From: Dorea_A amylophila
GTDB lineage: Bacteria; Bacillota; Clostridia; Lachnospirales; Lachnospiraceae
Direction: 5' to 3'
NCBI RefSeq assembly: GCF_025567265.1
Contig: NZ_JAOQJW010000012.1
Coordinates: forward strand, 1-64,000
Length of the DNA: 64,000 bases
Shown in pieces: positions 31,684-39,728 of the stretch (position 1 is the first letter of the stretch; every line of letters starts with the position of its first letter). The position numbers and the translations under genes were made by a program. Under the pieces are notes generated by a model that was given only the letters and a program-made list of their open reading frames with translations, had not been told where the DNA came from and did no database searches.

Positions 31684-32187
31684 TTATTGTATTAATTGAA
31701 TGGAATTGTCGGCATTCCAGTCACTTGTAGAAGTCATTTTCCAACAGGTGATCTTATAGAATGCAGAAGCAGTATCTGAATCTTCCCGGTCAGACCCGGC
31801 TGTAGCGGAACTGTCCGGATAGGTGATCTGGATCCGGACTTCCAGTTCCTGTGACTTGTTGACAGCTGTCTGAAAAGAATAGATCAGGGATCCGTCGCTG
31901 CCGGTGATTCCAAGCTGTTGACGCACCTGTTGATAATAGCTGTCTGCATCGGAAGTGGAATGATAGCATGCCTGCAGGATCTTCTCTGTCTCTGCAAGCT
32001 TTTTCTCTGCTTTGTTGGATGCCCTGTAATAAGCGGTTGTGTGACCGGCAAGTGTCTGTGCAGACCGATAGCTGCCGGAAGCGGTAGACAATGATAACGC
32101 TGCAAGTGTAACCATACAGAGCACGATGAATATCATCAGAAGCGATACAGAGCCGATATTCGTAACAGGAAATTTTCGTTTATTCAT
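31684..32187 (-). CDS. pilus-associated single-pass protein
   Basis: A 167-residue protein with one N-terminal hydrophobic segment (about 12-34, GSVSLLMIFIVLCMVTLAAL) preceded by basic residues, then a helical and beta-rich extracytoplasmic region. It resembles PilX/minor pilin-type proteins but has no clear prepilin peptidase site with Glu5. Its start overlaps the end of the upstream prepilin gene by 8 bases, indicating tight coupling within the pilus operon. The family cannot be named from sequence. Confidence 0.7.
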   Translation of the reverse strand: MNKRKFPVTNIGSVSLLMIFIVLCMVTLAALSLSTASGSYRSAQTLAGHTTAYYRASNKAEKKLAETEKILQACYHSTSDADSYYQQVRQQLGITGSDGSLIYSFQTAVNKSQELEVRIQITYPDSSATAGSDREDSDTASAFYKITCWKMTSTSDWNADNSIQLIQ

Positions 32188-32608
32188 GACCGGCAGCCTC
32201 CTTTATGCTGTATGGTGTATGGCAGGTAACGTTCAAAGAATAGATCTTTCTTCTGTTGTTAAGCTGCCTTGCGGTGATCCGGTAAGTTGTCAGGCCATCC
32301 GTACCGCTATCTTCATCGGATGCGTCCTTTTCTTTTACAGTTATCATATAAGCGGCCTTCTTCTCTTCACAGGTATCCCAGGAAGAAGAGTAGAAAGTCT
32401 GTGCCTCTACAGATTCTCCTGCTCTTAGAAGTTCCGCAGTGCTCTCTACATGCATAAGAGCTGCGTTCAGGTCACGGGCATTCTCTGTCAGGATGTGTGA
32501 CCGTGCAAATGCTCTCAGACAGACAGCACTTACCAGTGAGAAGAACAGAATGGCAATGATCAGTTCGATCAGAAACAGAGAAGAGCGGCTGTTGGAAGTT
32601 CGTTTCAT
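32180..32608 (-). CDS. prepilin-like protein
   Basis: A 142-residue protein with a type IV prepilin-like N-terminus: basic leader MKRTSNSRS followed by SLFLIELIIAILFFSLVSAV, with a Glu at the position of pilin Glu5. The usual Gly before the cleavage site is Ser here, so processing is uncertain. The globular part (about 40-140) has two Cys (DTCEEKK and NVTCHTP) that could form a disulfide. It overlaps the DUF4860 gene by 4 bases and the next gene by 8. Confidence 0.75.
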   Translation of the reverse strand: MKRTSNSRSSLFLIELIIAILFFSLVSAVCLRAFARSHILTENARDLNAALMHVESTAELLRAGESVEAQTFYSSSWDTCEEKKAAYMITVKEKDASDEDSGTDGLTTYRITARQLNNRRKIYSLNVTCHTPYSIKEAAGHE

Positions 32609-33090
32609 TGGCGGCTCCTTTCTGATATCGTGACAGAAGCAGTCGTTCCATCCGTATCTGTGGATGTGAATCTGAAAAGTCCGGGTCTGATCTCGCTGAC
32701 AGAGAAGTCTGCGACTGCCAGGATATCTTTGCCATCCGAAGGGGAAGCATCCGTGCCGTCCCGGAGAGTCAGTTCCTTTAATTTACCTTTGTAAGAATAG
32801 ATATAAGTGGTGTAGCGGATATCACCGGAACCACCCTTTAGTACAAGACATTCCTGTCCCTGAAAAGTCCCGGCTGATATACCGCCGTCAGAATCGTTCT
32901 GACGTATCTTTTCCGCCACGTAGGCAAGAGATGTGTGGACGGTGTAGCCGGTATTCATTTTCTGTGTCTGCGAACTGTATATATGGGCAGACAGGACCAG
33001 CACAAGGAAGGAAGAAATGGCAAATACGAAGAGGACAGCGATCGGGAATAACAGGTCAATGACATGATTTTTCTGTCTTTGGAATCTCAA
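32605..33090 (-). CDS. DUF4860 pilus-associated protein
   Basis: A 161-residue protein with an N-terminal membrane segment (DLLFPIAVLFVFAISSFLVL, about 12-36) and an extracytoplasmic part containing HTSLAYVAEKIRQND and a beta-rich C-terminus (FRFTSTDTDGTTASVTI). The pattern matches DUF4860 proteins found in clostridial pilin clusters. It overlaps the upstream pilin gene and the downstream prepilin gene by 4 bases each. Confidence 0.75.
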   Translation of the reverse strand: MRFQRQKNHVIDLLFPIAVLFVFAISSFLVLVLSAHIYSSQTQKMNTGYTVHTSLAYVAEKIRQNDSDGGISAGTFQGQECLVLKGGSGDIRYTTYIYSYKGKLKELTLRDGTDASPSDGKDILAVADFSVSEIRPGLFRFTSTDTDGTTASVTISERSRQ

Positions 33091-33431
33091 CGGTGATCCG
33101 CCTCCTTCCTGATAATGGTAATGTCGGGCATGATATTGGCACCGAGCGGCTGATAGTCTACAAAATATTTATTCTCATCATAATGAAGTCCGTAATGTTT
33201 TTTCAGGTAGCCAAGACTCTGCGGATAGCTCCCTTCCAGGGTATAACAGGTGGTTACACTCCGGGTTATGGCATTCTGAAGAGTCTGCATCTCCTCCTGA
33301 TCCATCTTTTTGTTCATGGCAGTCAGCCCGCAGCCAAATCCGGCAAAGATCAGCAGGAAGATAAGAACAGAGATGATAACATTACGCAGATATGAAGTTT
33401 TACGTTCTCTTATAAAACGCTGCATGTGCAT
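33087..33431 (-). CDS. small pilin-like single-pass protein
   Basis: A 114-residue protein with a basic N-terminus (MQRFIRERKTSYLR), a membrane segment (about 16-36) and a C-terminal part with LEGSYPQSLGYLKKHYGLHY, similar to the YP-x-SL turn of pseudopilins. Two starts are possible, ATG 33431 (spacing 3 from AAGGAG) and ATG 33425 (spacing 9). It lies 9 bases after the GspF/PilC gene. The name is uncertain. Confidence 0.65.
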   Translation of the reverse strand: MHMQRFIRERKTSYLRNVIISVLIFLLIFAGFGCGLTAMNKKMDQEEMQTLQNAITRSVTTCYTLEGSYPQSLGYLKKHYGLHYDENKYFVDYQPLGANIMPDITIIRKEADHR

Positions 33432-33440
33432 CCACTCCTT

Positions 33441-34490
33441 CTATAATCCTGCCATAATGCTGACCAGCGGAAGCATTACGGACAATAAGATAATGCCGAC
33501 GATCACGGATAAGATGATGACGAGTGTCGGTTCGATCGCAGCGATCATTCCGGCCATCCTTACATCAATATCTTCATCATATTGATCTGCGATCTTCTGC
33601 ATGATCTCTTCCATGGAACCGGTACGTCCGCCGATGGACACCAGTCTGGCGTAAAGTCCGGAGAATATGTGATTGCTCAAAAGTACTTCACTGAAATCAT
33701 TTCCGGATGAAAGCTCTTCCCGGCATTTTTCCAGCCTGGTACGGAATGCATGGTCATCGATCAGATCCATAGTAAGGTTCAGACATTCTTCCGGCGGAAG
33801 ACCGCTGCTTAACGTAAGTGCCATACCGCTGGCGAAGCGGCGGGCAGAGATCTTCTCATATAACTGTCTGGAATTCTTAAACTTTCCAAAGAAAGACTGG
33901 AAGTTCTGAGACCGCTTTTTCGAAAAGCATATGTAGAAAATCATTCCTGTCAGTACGGCAAGAATCAGAAGAAAGACTGCAATATGACGGTTCAGGAACT
34001 GTCCGATATTCAGGATCACAAGGGAAATGCCGGACATACTGCTTCCGAGCTGGATAAATACCTGATTGAAGACCGGCATTACTTTCATGATCAGGAGCAG
34101 GATGACAAGCAGCATCATGACGATCATGATCAGCGGATAAGTAACCGCACTCTTGATGGATTCTGCCAGAGAATCCTCTTTCTCATAATAGACGGACAGG
34201 GAATCCATAACATCATCCAGGCGGCCGGTCTGCTCACCGATCCGGACCATAGAGATCATGTAGTCCGGATAAGCGCGTGTATCTTCCAGTGCCTGTGTCA
34301 GGCTTCCGGTCTGCATAAGTGTATCATTGACCGCAGAGAGTAATTCCTTCTCGCCTGCATTCTGTGAATCTTCCAGCATGATCGAGATCCCCTCGATGGA
34401 AGAGATACCGGATCTTAAGATCATGGCGGTCTGGGAACAGAAAGCGGCAATCTCTGTATTGGAAAGTGGAGTGAATGTTTTGTCTGCCAT
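33441..34490 (-). CDS. type II secretion/type IV pilus platform protein (GspF/PilC)
   Basis: A 349-residue inner-membrane platform protein with two GspF domains: the first near residues 10-130 (MILRSGISSIEGISIMLEDS, RIGEQTGRLDDVMDSL) and the second near 205-330 (FASGMALTLSSGLPPEECLN, IGGRTGSMEEIMQKIADQYD). Each is followed by a strongly hydrophobic segment, and the C-terminal tail is short (PLVSIMAGL). AAGGAG lies before the ATG. It is the first structural gene of the pilus set, 64 bases after the transglutaminase gene. Confidence 0.92.
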   Translation of the reverse strand: MADKTFTPLSNTEIAAFCSQTAMILRSGISSIEGISIMLEDSQNAGEKELLSAVNDTLMQTGSLTQALEDTRAYPDYMISMVRIGEQTGRLDDVMDSLSVYYEKEDSLAESIKSAVTYPLIMIVMMLLVILLLIMKVMPVFNQVFIQLGSSMSGISLVILNIGQFLNRHIAVFLLILAVLTGMIFYICFSKKRSQNFQSFFGKFKNSRQLYEKISARRFASGMALTLSSGLPPEECLNLTMDLIDDHAFRTRLEKCREELSSGNDFSEVLLSNHIFSGLYARLVSIGGRTGSMEEIMQKIADQYDEDIDVRMAGMIAAIEPTLVIILSVIVGIILLSVMLPLVSIMAGL

Positions 34491-34554
34491 AAAAGTCTCC
34501 TTTCATATCCCATCATATATGGCCATATAGAATACTACATATTTCATGGTGGGA

Positions 34555-35481
34555 TTAATACGTATATTTTACAATATAATGACTGCCGTCGCCGACATAT
34601 TTCTTAACAGCGGCACTGTCGTTGGTTGCGGCAAGGGTTGGATCCATGATCTGCCAGGTATCCCCGTTGAACTGGATGATATCATCTACCCAGCCTTTGT
34701 CATCAATATATGTGCTGATCCAGGCATGGTAGGCATTTCCGGAGTAACCGACTTCCAGTTTGGTCGGAATATTCTGTGACCGCAGCATGCTTGTCATAAG
34801 TGCCGCATAGTCAAAGCATATCCCTTTTTTGGAAGAAAGCGTATCATCAATATCCGGGACATATCCGTAAGATACGTTCTGCGCTTTTTCTGTGTCGTAA
34901 GAAATGTTTTTAATCACATAATTGTAAATGTTCTGTACAACATCCAGATCACTGTAGGTGTCTTTTGCAAGATCGCTGCCTTTGGAGACAGCCTTCGAAT
35001 CTGTATGGAAGTTCACATATTGATTCGGATACAGGAAAGGAAGGAATTCATCTTCGATGCTGACGTTGATGGATTGGGCAAGTGAGACGGTATAAGTGTC
35101 ACCTGCGACATTTTCCAGAACCTGTAAGGCATAGGAGCCATTTCCGGCTGTCAGCGGGAATGTATCATATGCTCCGCGGTCGCTGATCAGGTAAGTATAA
35201 CAACTCTGATCGGGACATGTGATCTGAAGCTTTACTTTTTCATTTGTTCCATTGTATTTCACCATAACATAGCCCTGCGAAGTATTCGATGTATCAATGG
35301 AAGCAAAATCATTCTGATAAACGGTAACCCCGTCAGCTGACGGGGTTAACACTTTGGGCGTTGAATCTCTGGGGGGACCGGAGTGTTCCTTCCGGGATGC
35401 GGAAGAACTGCCGGAACAACCCCCAAGAAGAAGGCAGAATATGGCGATAAGTAAATAGGATAAATGTAATCTGTATTTCAT
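34555..35481 (-). CDS. transglutaminase-like lipoprotein
   Basis: A 308-residue exported lipoprotein (signal SYLLIAIFCLLLGGC, lipobox LGGC) with a C-terminal transglutaminase-like domain. The catalytic triad is visible: Cys in SSKKGICFDYAALMTSMLRS, His in AYHAWISTYIDDKGW and Asp in WQIMDPTLAA. Bacterial members act as proteases, amidases or cross-linkers. It lies between the anti-sigma-like gene and the pilus genes on the same strand, so it may process pilins or the anti-sigma factor (inference). It starts about 35 bases after the upstream gene. Confidence 0.85.
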   Translation of the reverse strand: MKYRLHLSYLLIAIFCLLLGGCSGSSSASRKEHSGPPRDSTPKVLTPSADGVTVYQNDFASIDTSNTSQGYVMVKYNGTNEKVKLQITCPDQSCYTYLISDRGAYDTFPLTAGNGSYALQVLENVAGDTYTVSLAQSINVSIEDEFLPFLYPNQYVNFHTDSKAVSKGSDLAKDTYSDLDVVQNIYNYVIKNISYDTEKAQNVSYGYVPDIDDTLSSKKGICFDYAALMTSMLRSQNIPTKLEVGYSGNAYHAWISTYIDDKGWVDDIIQFNGDTWQIMDPTLAATNDSAAVKKYVGDGSHYIVKYTY

Positions 35482-35516
35482 ATCTGCAATCCTCCTGTGT
35501 ATTTATAAATTGTCTG

Positions 35517-36266
35517 TTAATTATTATCGACCGGTGAGAGCAGAAGTACCAGCTCGTTTCCGGCGTTATCCGGAATCGTAACGGTTACAGGTGCGTCCGG
35601 AACCGGATATACAATCATTCCGGTTTTTGTGTCAAAGTGATCCGGTGCGTATCCGCCGATATTCGGATAGTCGATACCGGAATAGGTATCCATAACTTCC
35701 AGGTAGATATAACCGTCTTTGGAATAAGAATCCTTAAGAACCGGCTTTTCTTTGTCGAGATGACGGACCTTGTAGAACCTGGCGGCCACCTGTCCGTTGA
35801 AAGAGACTGCTTTGATCTTCAGTGTTCCGTTATCGGAAATCGCAGCCTTGAATTCCTTTGAACCCTCTTCCTGAAGCCGGACCGGAGTCCCGTTTATGGT
35901 GGCACTTACGGAATGTAAAGGAAGCAGTGTCTTGATATGAATACTATATATGGCATCCGAAGCGGATTTGACATCCGTTCGTTCTGCGATGATCGATGGC
36001 CGGAAGAACATAAGCGGAAGCAGGATCAGGACGATCAGGAAAATGTATGCCAGAGTCCGTCCGAGATTGAAGCCGTGCTTTTTATAATTTCCCCAGGATT
36101 CCAGGACTTCGACCGGGACTACGCTGGGTTCCATATCGCATGCGGCAAATACATTATCCAGCAATTGGTTCGCTGTCTGTGTATCCAGTTCAGGAATGTC
36201 AGTATGTTCTGTGTTGTTCAAAGAAGAATTATCCGGATGAAATACAAGGGTGGCGTTTTTATTCAA
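35517..36266 (-). CDS. single-pass membrane protein, likely anti-sigma factor
   Basis: A 249-residue protein with a cytoplasmic N-terminal part (about 1-70), one membrane segment (TLAYIFLIVLILLPLMFF, about 71-88) and a beta-rich extracytoplasmic domain with Ig-like patterns (HSVSATINGTPVRLQEEG, VTIPDNAGNELVLLLSP). Its start overlaps the end of the ECF sigma gene by 8 bases, the classic arrangement of a sigma/anti-sigma pair. No zinc-binding HxxxCxxC anti-sigma motif is visible, so assignment rests on context and topology. Confidence 0.55.
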   Translation of the reverse strand: MNKNATLVFHPDNSSLNNTEHTDIPELDTQTANQLLDNVFAACDMEPSVVPVEVLESWGNYKKHGFNLGRTLAYIFLIVLILLPLMFFRPSIIAERTDVKSASDAIYSIHIKTLLPLHSVSATINGTPVRLQEEGSKEFKAAISDNGTLKIKAVSFNGQVAARFYKVRHLDKEKPVLKDSYSKDGYIYLEVMDTYSGIDYPNIGGYAPDHFDTKTGMIVYPVPDAPVTVTIPDNAGNELVLLLSPVDNN

Positions 36267-36858
36267 ACCAATCGCCTCCCATCTTATTTTTCAGCAGTTT
36301 CTCAAGTAGTTTTTTGCCTTTTACAAGTCGACGTTTGATCGTGCTGTGGCTGCAGTTCATGGCATCGGCAATCTCATCGATACTCATATCGTTGAAATAA
36401 CGCATAATAAGTGCCTGTGCATATTGCGGTGGTAATTCGAGAACAGAAGCCATGAGTACGGGGTGGTCGAAATGATCCATGAGCTGCTTTTCCGGATTGT
36501 GTGTCATGGAATCCGGCTGCAGATGCGGATCCTTTTCCTGCGTCATCTCCGTAACATGGTTAAGCTCTTCTTCATGACGGCTGTTCTTCTGACATACATC
36601 AAAACAGGTGCGGAATGTAATCTGGTTCAGCCAGGAGACGAAGAGCCGGGGATTCTTCAGGGTGTTGATATTTTTCAGCACCAGAATGTATACATCCTGA
36701 AGAATATCCTGTGCGAGATAAGCATCCTTTGCATAACGATAGGTAAAACGGTACTGCTTCTGATATGTGGCGGTATAAAGTTCTGCAAAAGCCTCACTAT
36801 CACCGCGCTGAGTCTTGAGAACAAGTTCGGCGAGATAGTTATAATCTAATTCATCCAT
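36259..36858 (-). CDS. ECF-type sigma-70 family RNA polymerase sigma factor
   Basis: A 199-residue sigma factor: region 2 with AFAELYTATYQKQYRFTYRY and DAYLAQDILQDVYILVLKNI, and region 4 with LPPQYAQALIMRYFNDMSID and DAMNCSHSTIKRRLVKGKKL. Regions 3 and 1.1 are absent, as in ECF factors. It starts 18 bases after a GGDEF-like gene and overlaps the probable anti-sigma gene. It presumably directs transcription of this minus-strand run, which includes the pilus genes, but I could not identify its recognition promoter. Confidence 0.92.
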   Translation of the reverse strand: MDELDYNYLAELVLKTQRGDSEAFAELYTATYQKQYRFTYRYAKDAYLAQDILQDVYILVLKNINTLKNPRLFVSWLNQITFRTCFDVCQKNSRHEEELNHVTEMTQEKDPHLQPDSMTHNPEKQLMDHFDHPVLMASVLELPPQYAQALIMRYFNDMSIDEIADAMNCSHSTIKRRLVKGKKLLEKLLKNKMGGDWFE

Positions 36859-36876
36859 AGAACAGTACCTCCTTGG

Positions 36877-37572
36877 TTAGTGCGCGATTGTTTCATCGGA
36901 AATTCTATTATAGGCAAGAGCAATCAACTGGGTAATTTCAGCAAGGTGTTCTTCGCTGTTCTTTGCAATACCGATCCGATATTCAATGGAAATGGCAGAA
37001 GGTGACTGGTTGTGCTGCTTAACACGGTCGGCAATCCGGGCGAGGAAAGTATTCAACTGGTCATCTGTGCAATTTTCAAAGATTGCAAGAAATTTATTGC
37101 CGCCGTTACGTCCCACAAAACAAAGGGACAGCGCGGAGGCAGACAGGATATTGGAAAAATCTTTTAATAACATATTTCCGGTCGCATGATCATAAAGTTT
37201 GTTCACGGACGAAAGATTGGAAAGATCTATCATCACACATGTCAGATTGTCAGGAAGCGTTGTGTCATAATACTTTTCAATGATCGTATCACAGCTGAAA
37301 CGGTTCGGGATACCGGACAATGGATCGGAATATGCAACGCCGTATAAATTGTGATAGTTTAATTTGACCGATGAAAGGATACTGAAATCAATCAGAAGAA
37401 ATACATAACTTGCAAGTAATACGATCCAGATAATGATGAACAGTATCGTTGCGGGAGTTGATGCAAAGATATACTGCTTCACTTCCGGCTGCATCAAAAG
37501 ATATACACTGATCAACGTTATCAAAATCAGTAAAGACAATTGTACAATTTTAAAAATATTGAATTTTTTCAT
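36877..37572 (-). CDS. membrane GGDEF-like protein with degenerate active site
   Basis: A 231-residue protein with two N-terminal membrane segments (about 10-27 and 37-62) and a GGDEF-fold domain (DPLSGIPNRFSCDTIIEKYY, VMIDLSNLSSVNKLYDHATG). The signature motif reads GGNKF (RNGGNKFLAIF), having lost the catalytic Asp-Glu, so diguanylate cyclase activity is not expected; it may bind GTP or c-di-GMP as a sensor. It is the first gene of the sigma/anti-sigma/pilus run, 18 bases before the sigma gene. Confidence 0.8.
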   Translation of the reverse strand: MKKFNIFKIVQLSLLILITLISVYLLMQPEVKQYIFASTPATILFIIIWIVLLASYVFLLIDFSILSSVKLNYHNLYGVAYSDPLSGIPNRFSCDTIIEKYYDTTLPDNLTCVMIDLSNLSSVNKLYDHATGNMLLKDFSNILSASALSLCFVGRNGGNKFLAIFENCTDDQLNTFLARIADRVKQHNQSPSAISIEYRIGIAKNSEEHLAEITQLIALAYNRISDETIAH

Positions 37573-37678
37573 AACTTCCCTGCTTCTTTTTCAAAAATGG
37601 ATATTTTCATATCTGTGGTATAGATCTGTATGAACAATTTCAGTATAACATAAACTAGCCGTTTTGATAAATAAAGAA

Positions 37679-37733
37679 TAACATAAACCCGGATTATTCA
37701 TGTCTGCTGTGAATAATCCGGGTTTATGTTATC
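37679..37733 (-). terminator. large perfect inverted repeat (terminator of the GGDEF gene)
   Basis: ATAACATAAACCCGGATTATTCA (23 bases, split here as 37679-37701) pairs perfectly with its complement at 37711-37733 around a 9-base loop. On the minus strand it is followed by TTCTTTATTTATC. Its length exceeds that of ordinary terminators. Confidence 0.7.
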
Positions 37734-38883
37734 AATTATCTGATTTCTTTAACAAATGATATTTCCGCTTTTCCTCATACATTTTTTCATCCATATGCAT
37801 CAGGAACACTTCGGCATCATCTTCAGATCCAAATTCTGCATATCCCATGGAAACGCTTAGAGTGAATGGTTCTATCCCGGATTCATTGAAACGGGATAGG
37901 TTATTATGAATCTCTTTCATTGTGGCCAGGACACTTTCTTCCTCAACACCTGACAGTAATACAATAAACTCATCTCCCGCATAGCGGATTGCCATACCGG
38001 CAGCTGGTATAGATCTAAAAAGTATATTTCCCAACGTACAGATAGCCTTATCTCCCATACTATGACCAAAATTATCATTAATATATTTAAAGGCGTTTAC
38101 ATCCATCATGATTCCATATAAAGATTTACATTTCATAAATTTCCTTTCAGAAAGTACTGCATTAAGATATCTCCGATTATATAATCCGGAAAGTTCATCC
38201 ATATATAAATTCTCGGCATATGTCTGCATCTGCACAAATATCAATGCGATCGCAACTAACACCCATGACGATGTGATTCCGTAAAAAAGGAACTGGATAA
38301 GCACGCCTGCAAAACAGGGACCGACGAAATATATCACGGGAAAGAAATTCACATTAACTCCCTGTTTTTTGGAATGATACACCAGATAGATGCTGTAAGC
38401 AAAATATAATATAAGTGAGATATATCCTACCAGTGAACCGGCAGTTCGCTGATATACATTCTCCTTAGATATTTTAAACATAATCCCTGTTCCGGGCAGA
38501 TTACATAAAACCATAATTACTTCTACGATCCAAGGAAACATTACAACTCTTACTTTTTTGAATATTCTCTTATAATTCCGGTAAATGCGTAATTCTACAT
38601 ACAGACACCAAAGCAGACCTATGCTGACGGTACCTATAAAACATATGCTGTTGGAGATATAATTGATCTGTCTACAGCCGGTAAATTGATTCCCATCTAC
38701 CAGAAAAGCAATTGTCTCAGACAATGCCCCCGCTAAGTTCACTATTGCCATTCCGTCATATAGTTTGTCTTCCTCATGGAGACTTTCTCTGTTTTTCCGT
38801 CTGCAAAGCAAAAGAAACCACATCATTAGCACAGTCAAGCCGTTTGCTATCAATATTTCTTCTATAACTATTATTTCTATCAC
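37732..38883 (-). CDS. membrane diguanylate cyclase (GGDEF, AGDEF variant)
   Basis: A 383-residue protein with about seven N-terminal membrane segments (about 5-215) and a C-terminal GGDEF domain. The motif is AGDEF (IRYAGDEFIVLLS), a variant known to remain active; DELSGLYNRRYLNAVLS and MDVNAFKYINDNFGHSMGDK are intact. No RxxD I-site is seen. The 7TM-like sensor suggests a small-molecule or membrane signal. It ends within a large inverted repeat, and an 11-base sequence GGATTATTCAT flanks the gene on both sides. Upstream, on the plus strand, lies lepB. Confidence 0.88.
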   Translation of the reverse strand: MIEIIVIEEILIANGLTVLMMWFLLLCRRKNRESLHEEDKLYDGMAIVNLAGALSETIAFLVDGNQFTGCRQINYISNSICFIGTVSIGLLWCLYVELRIYRNYKRIFKKVRVVMFPWIVEVIMVLCNLPGTGIMFKISKENVYQRTAGSLVGYISLILYFAYSIYLVYHSKKQGVNVNFFPVIYFVGPCFAGVLIQFLFYGITSSWVLVAIALIFVQMQTYAENLYMDELSGLYNRRYLNAVLSERKFMKCKSLYGIMMDVNAFKYINDNFGHSMGDKAICTLGNILFRSIPAAGMAIRYAGDEFIVLLSGVEEESVLATMKEIHNNLSRFNESGIEPFTLSVSMGYAEFGSEDDAEVFLMHMDEKMYEEKRKYHLLKKSDN

Positions 38884-38959
38884 CTTCCTATCACCATGTT
38901 TTTTTATTATATCTCCGTGTTTCCTTCAAAACAATACATATCCTGGATTATTCATACCT

Positions 38960-39000
38960 TTTACGTGAAAGCTGGTAAAAATCACTTAGTGATTTACACG
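38960..39000. terminator. hairpin in the GGDEF-lepB intergenic region
   Basis: AAATCACT-T-AGTGATTT (38981-38997) is a perfect short palindrome flanked by CGTG/CACG. It lies in a 261-base stretch (38884-39144) holding the divergent promoters; no coding frame of quality was found there. Confidence 0.35.
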
Positions 39001-39060
39001 AAGACTGCTTCATTTTTTCTGAACATTAAGGCAGGGAAAAGGGGCGGCCGTTCTTTTTTG

Positions 39061-39089
39061 TTGAGTTAACCGGGGAAAAGGATTATAAT
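39061..39089 (+). promoter_or_regulatory. promoter of lepB
   Basis: TTGAGT (39061-39066), 17 bases, TATAAT (39084-39089): near-consensus sigma-A promoter 56 bases before the lepB start. Confidence 0.75.
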
Positions 39090-39144
39090 AGAGAACGCGT
39101 GGAATAAGACGCAGGAAAGACAGGAAAAGGACAAAGGATAGAAT

Positions 39145-39702
39145 ATGGAGATAGATGCAATCAAGAAGAAAGTGTTGGAAGATGTAGATCCCGAGACGCG
39201 CAGAAAGAAAAAGAAAGAGATGCGCGTCCAGAGACTGATCGTGACATTGCAGTTCCTGGGGATAGCAGCAGTGGTGATCCTGATCTTCTATATACTGATG
39301 GGAATCTCGACTGTTGATGGGAATTCGATGTATCCGACACTTCATGACAAGAACATCGTTATATATAACAGAAGATGTAAGGAATATAAGGCCGGAGACA
39401 TCGTGGCGATCGCCCGGCCATCCGGAGAGGATTATGTAAAGCGGGTCATAGCTGTGGCCGGAGACATGGTTAATATCCAGGATGGCAAAGTATATGTAAA
39501 CGGAGAAGAAGTAAGATACGACGGAGAGATAGGAACGACAGAAAAGAAGTCGTCAAAGATCACATATCCACTGAGAGTCGGAGACAAAGAGGTATTTGTC
39601 CTCGGAGATAACAGAGAAGTATCCAGAGATTCGCGGGAGATCGGAACGGTGAAGGTGTCCGATATTGAAGGAAAGATTGAGTGGTATATGGGAAGACCAT
39701 AA
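39145..39702 (+). CDS. lepB: signal peptidase I
   Basis: Removes signal peptides from Sec- and Tat-exported proteins at the outer face of the membrane. A 185-residue type I enzyme with one N-terminal membrane segment (about 28-52), the Ser nucleophile in DGNSMYPTL and the Lys general base in GEDYVKRVIAVAGD, plus box D/E FVLGDNREVSRDSRE. A charged cytoplasmic N-terminus (EIDAIKKKVLEDVDPETRR) is longer than in B. subtilis SipS. It is followed 26 bases downstream by a D,D-carboxypeptidase gene, probably in the same transcript. Confidence 0.92.
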   Translation: MEIDAIKKKVLEDVDPETRRKKKKEMRVQRLIVTLQFLGIAAVVILIFYILMGISTVDGNSMYPTLHDKNIVIYNRRCKEYKAGDIVAIARPSGEDYVKRVIAVAGDMVNIQDGKVYVNGEEVRYDGEIGTTEKKSSKITYPLRVGDKEVFVLGDNREVSRDSREIGTVKVSDIEGKIEWYMGRP

Positions 39703-39728
39703 CGAAACGACAGAGGAGAATAGAAATT

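Noticed and set aside
36259..36266. Frameshift between the sigma factor and the next gene
   Set aside because: The 8-base overlap joins two complete proteins of different type, a usual coupled operon arrangement.
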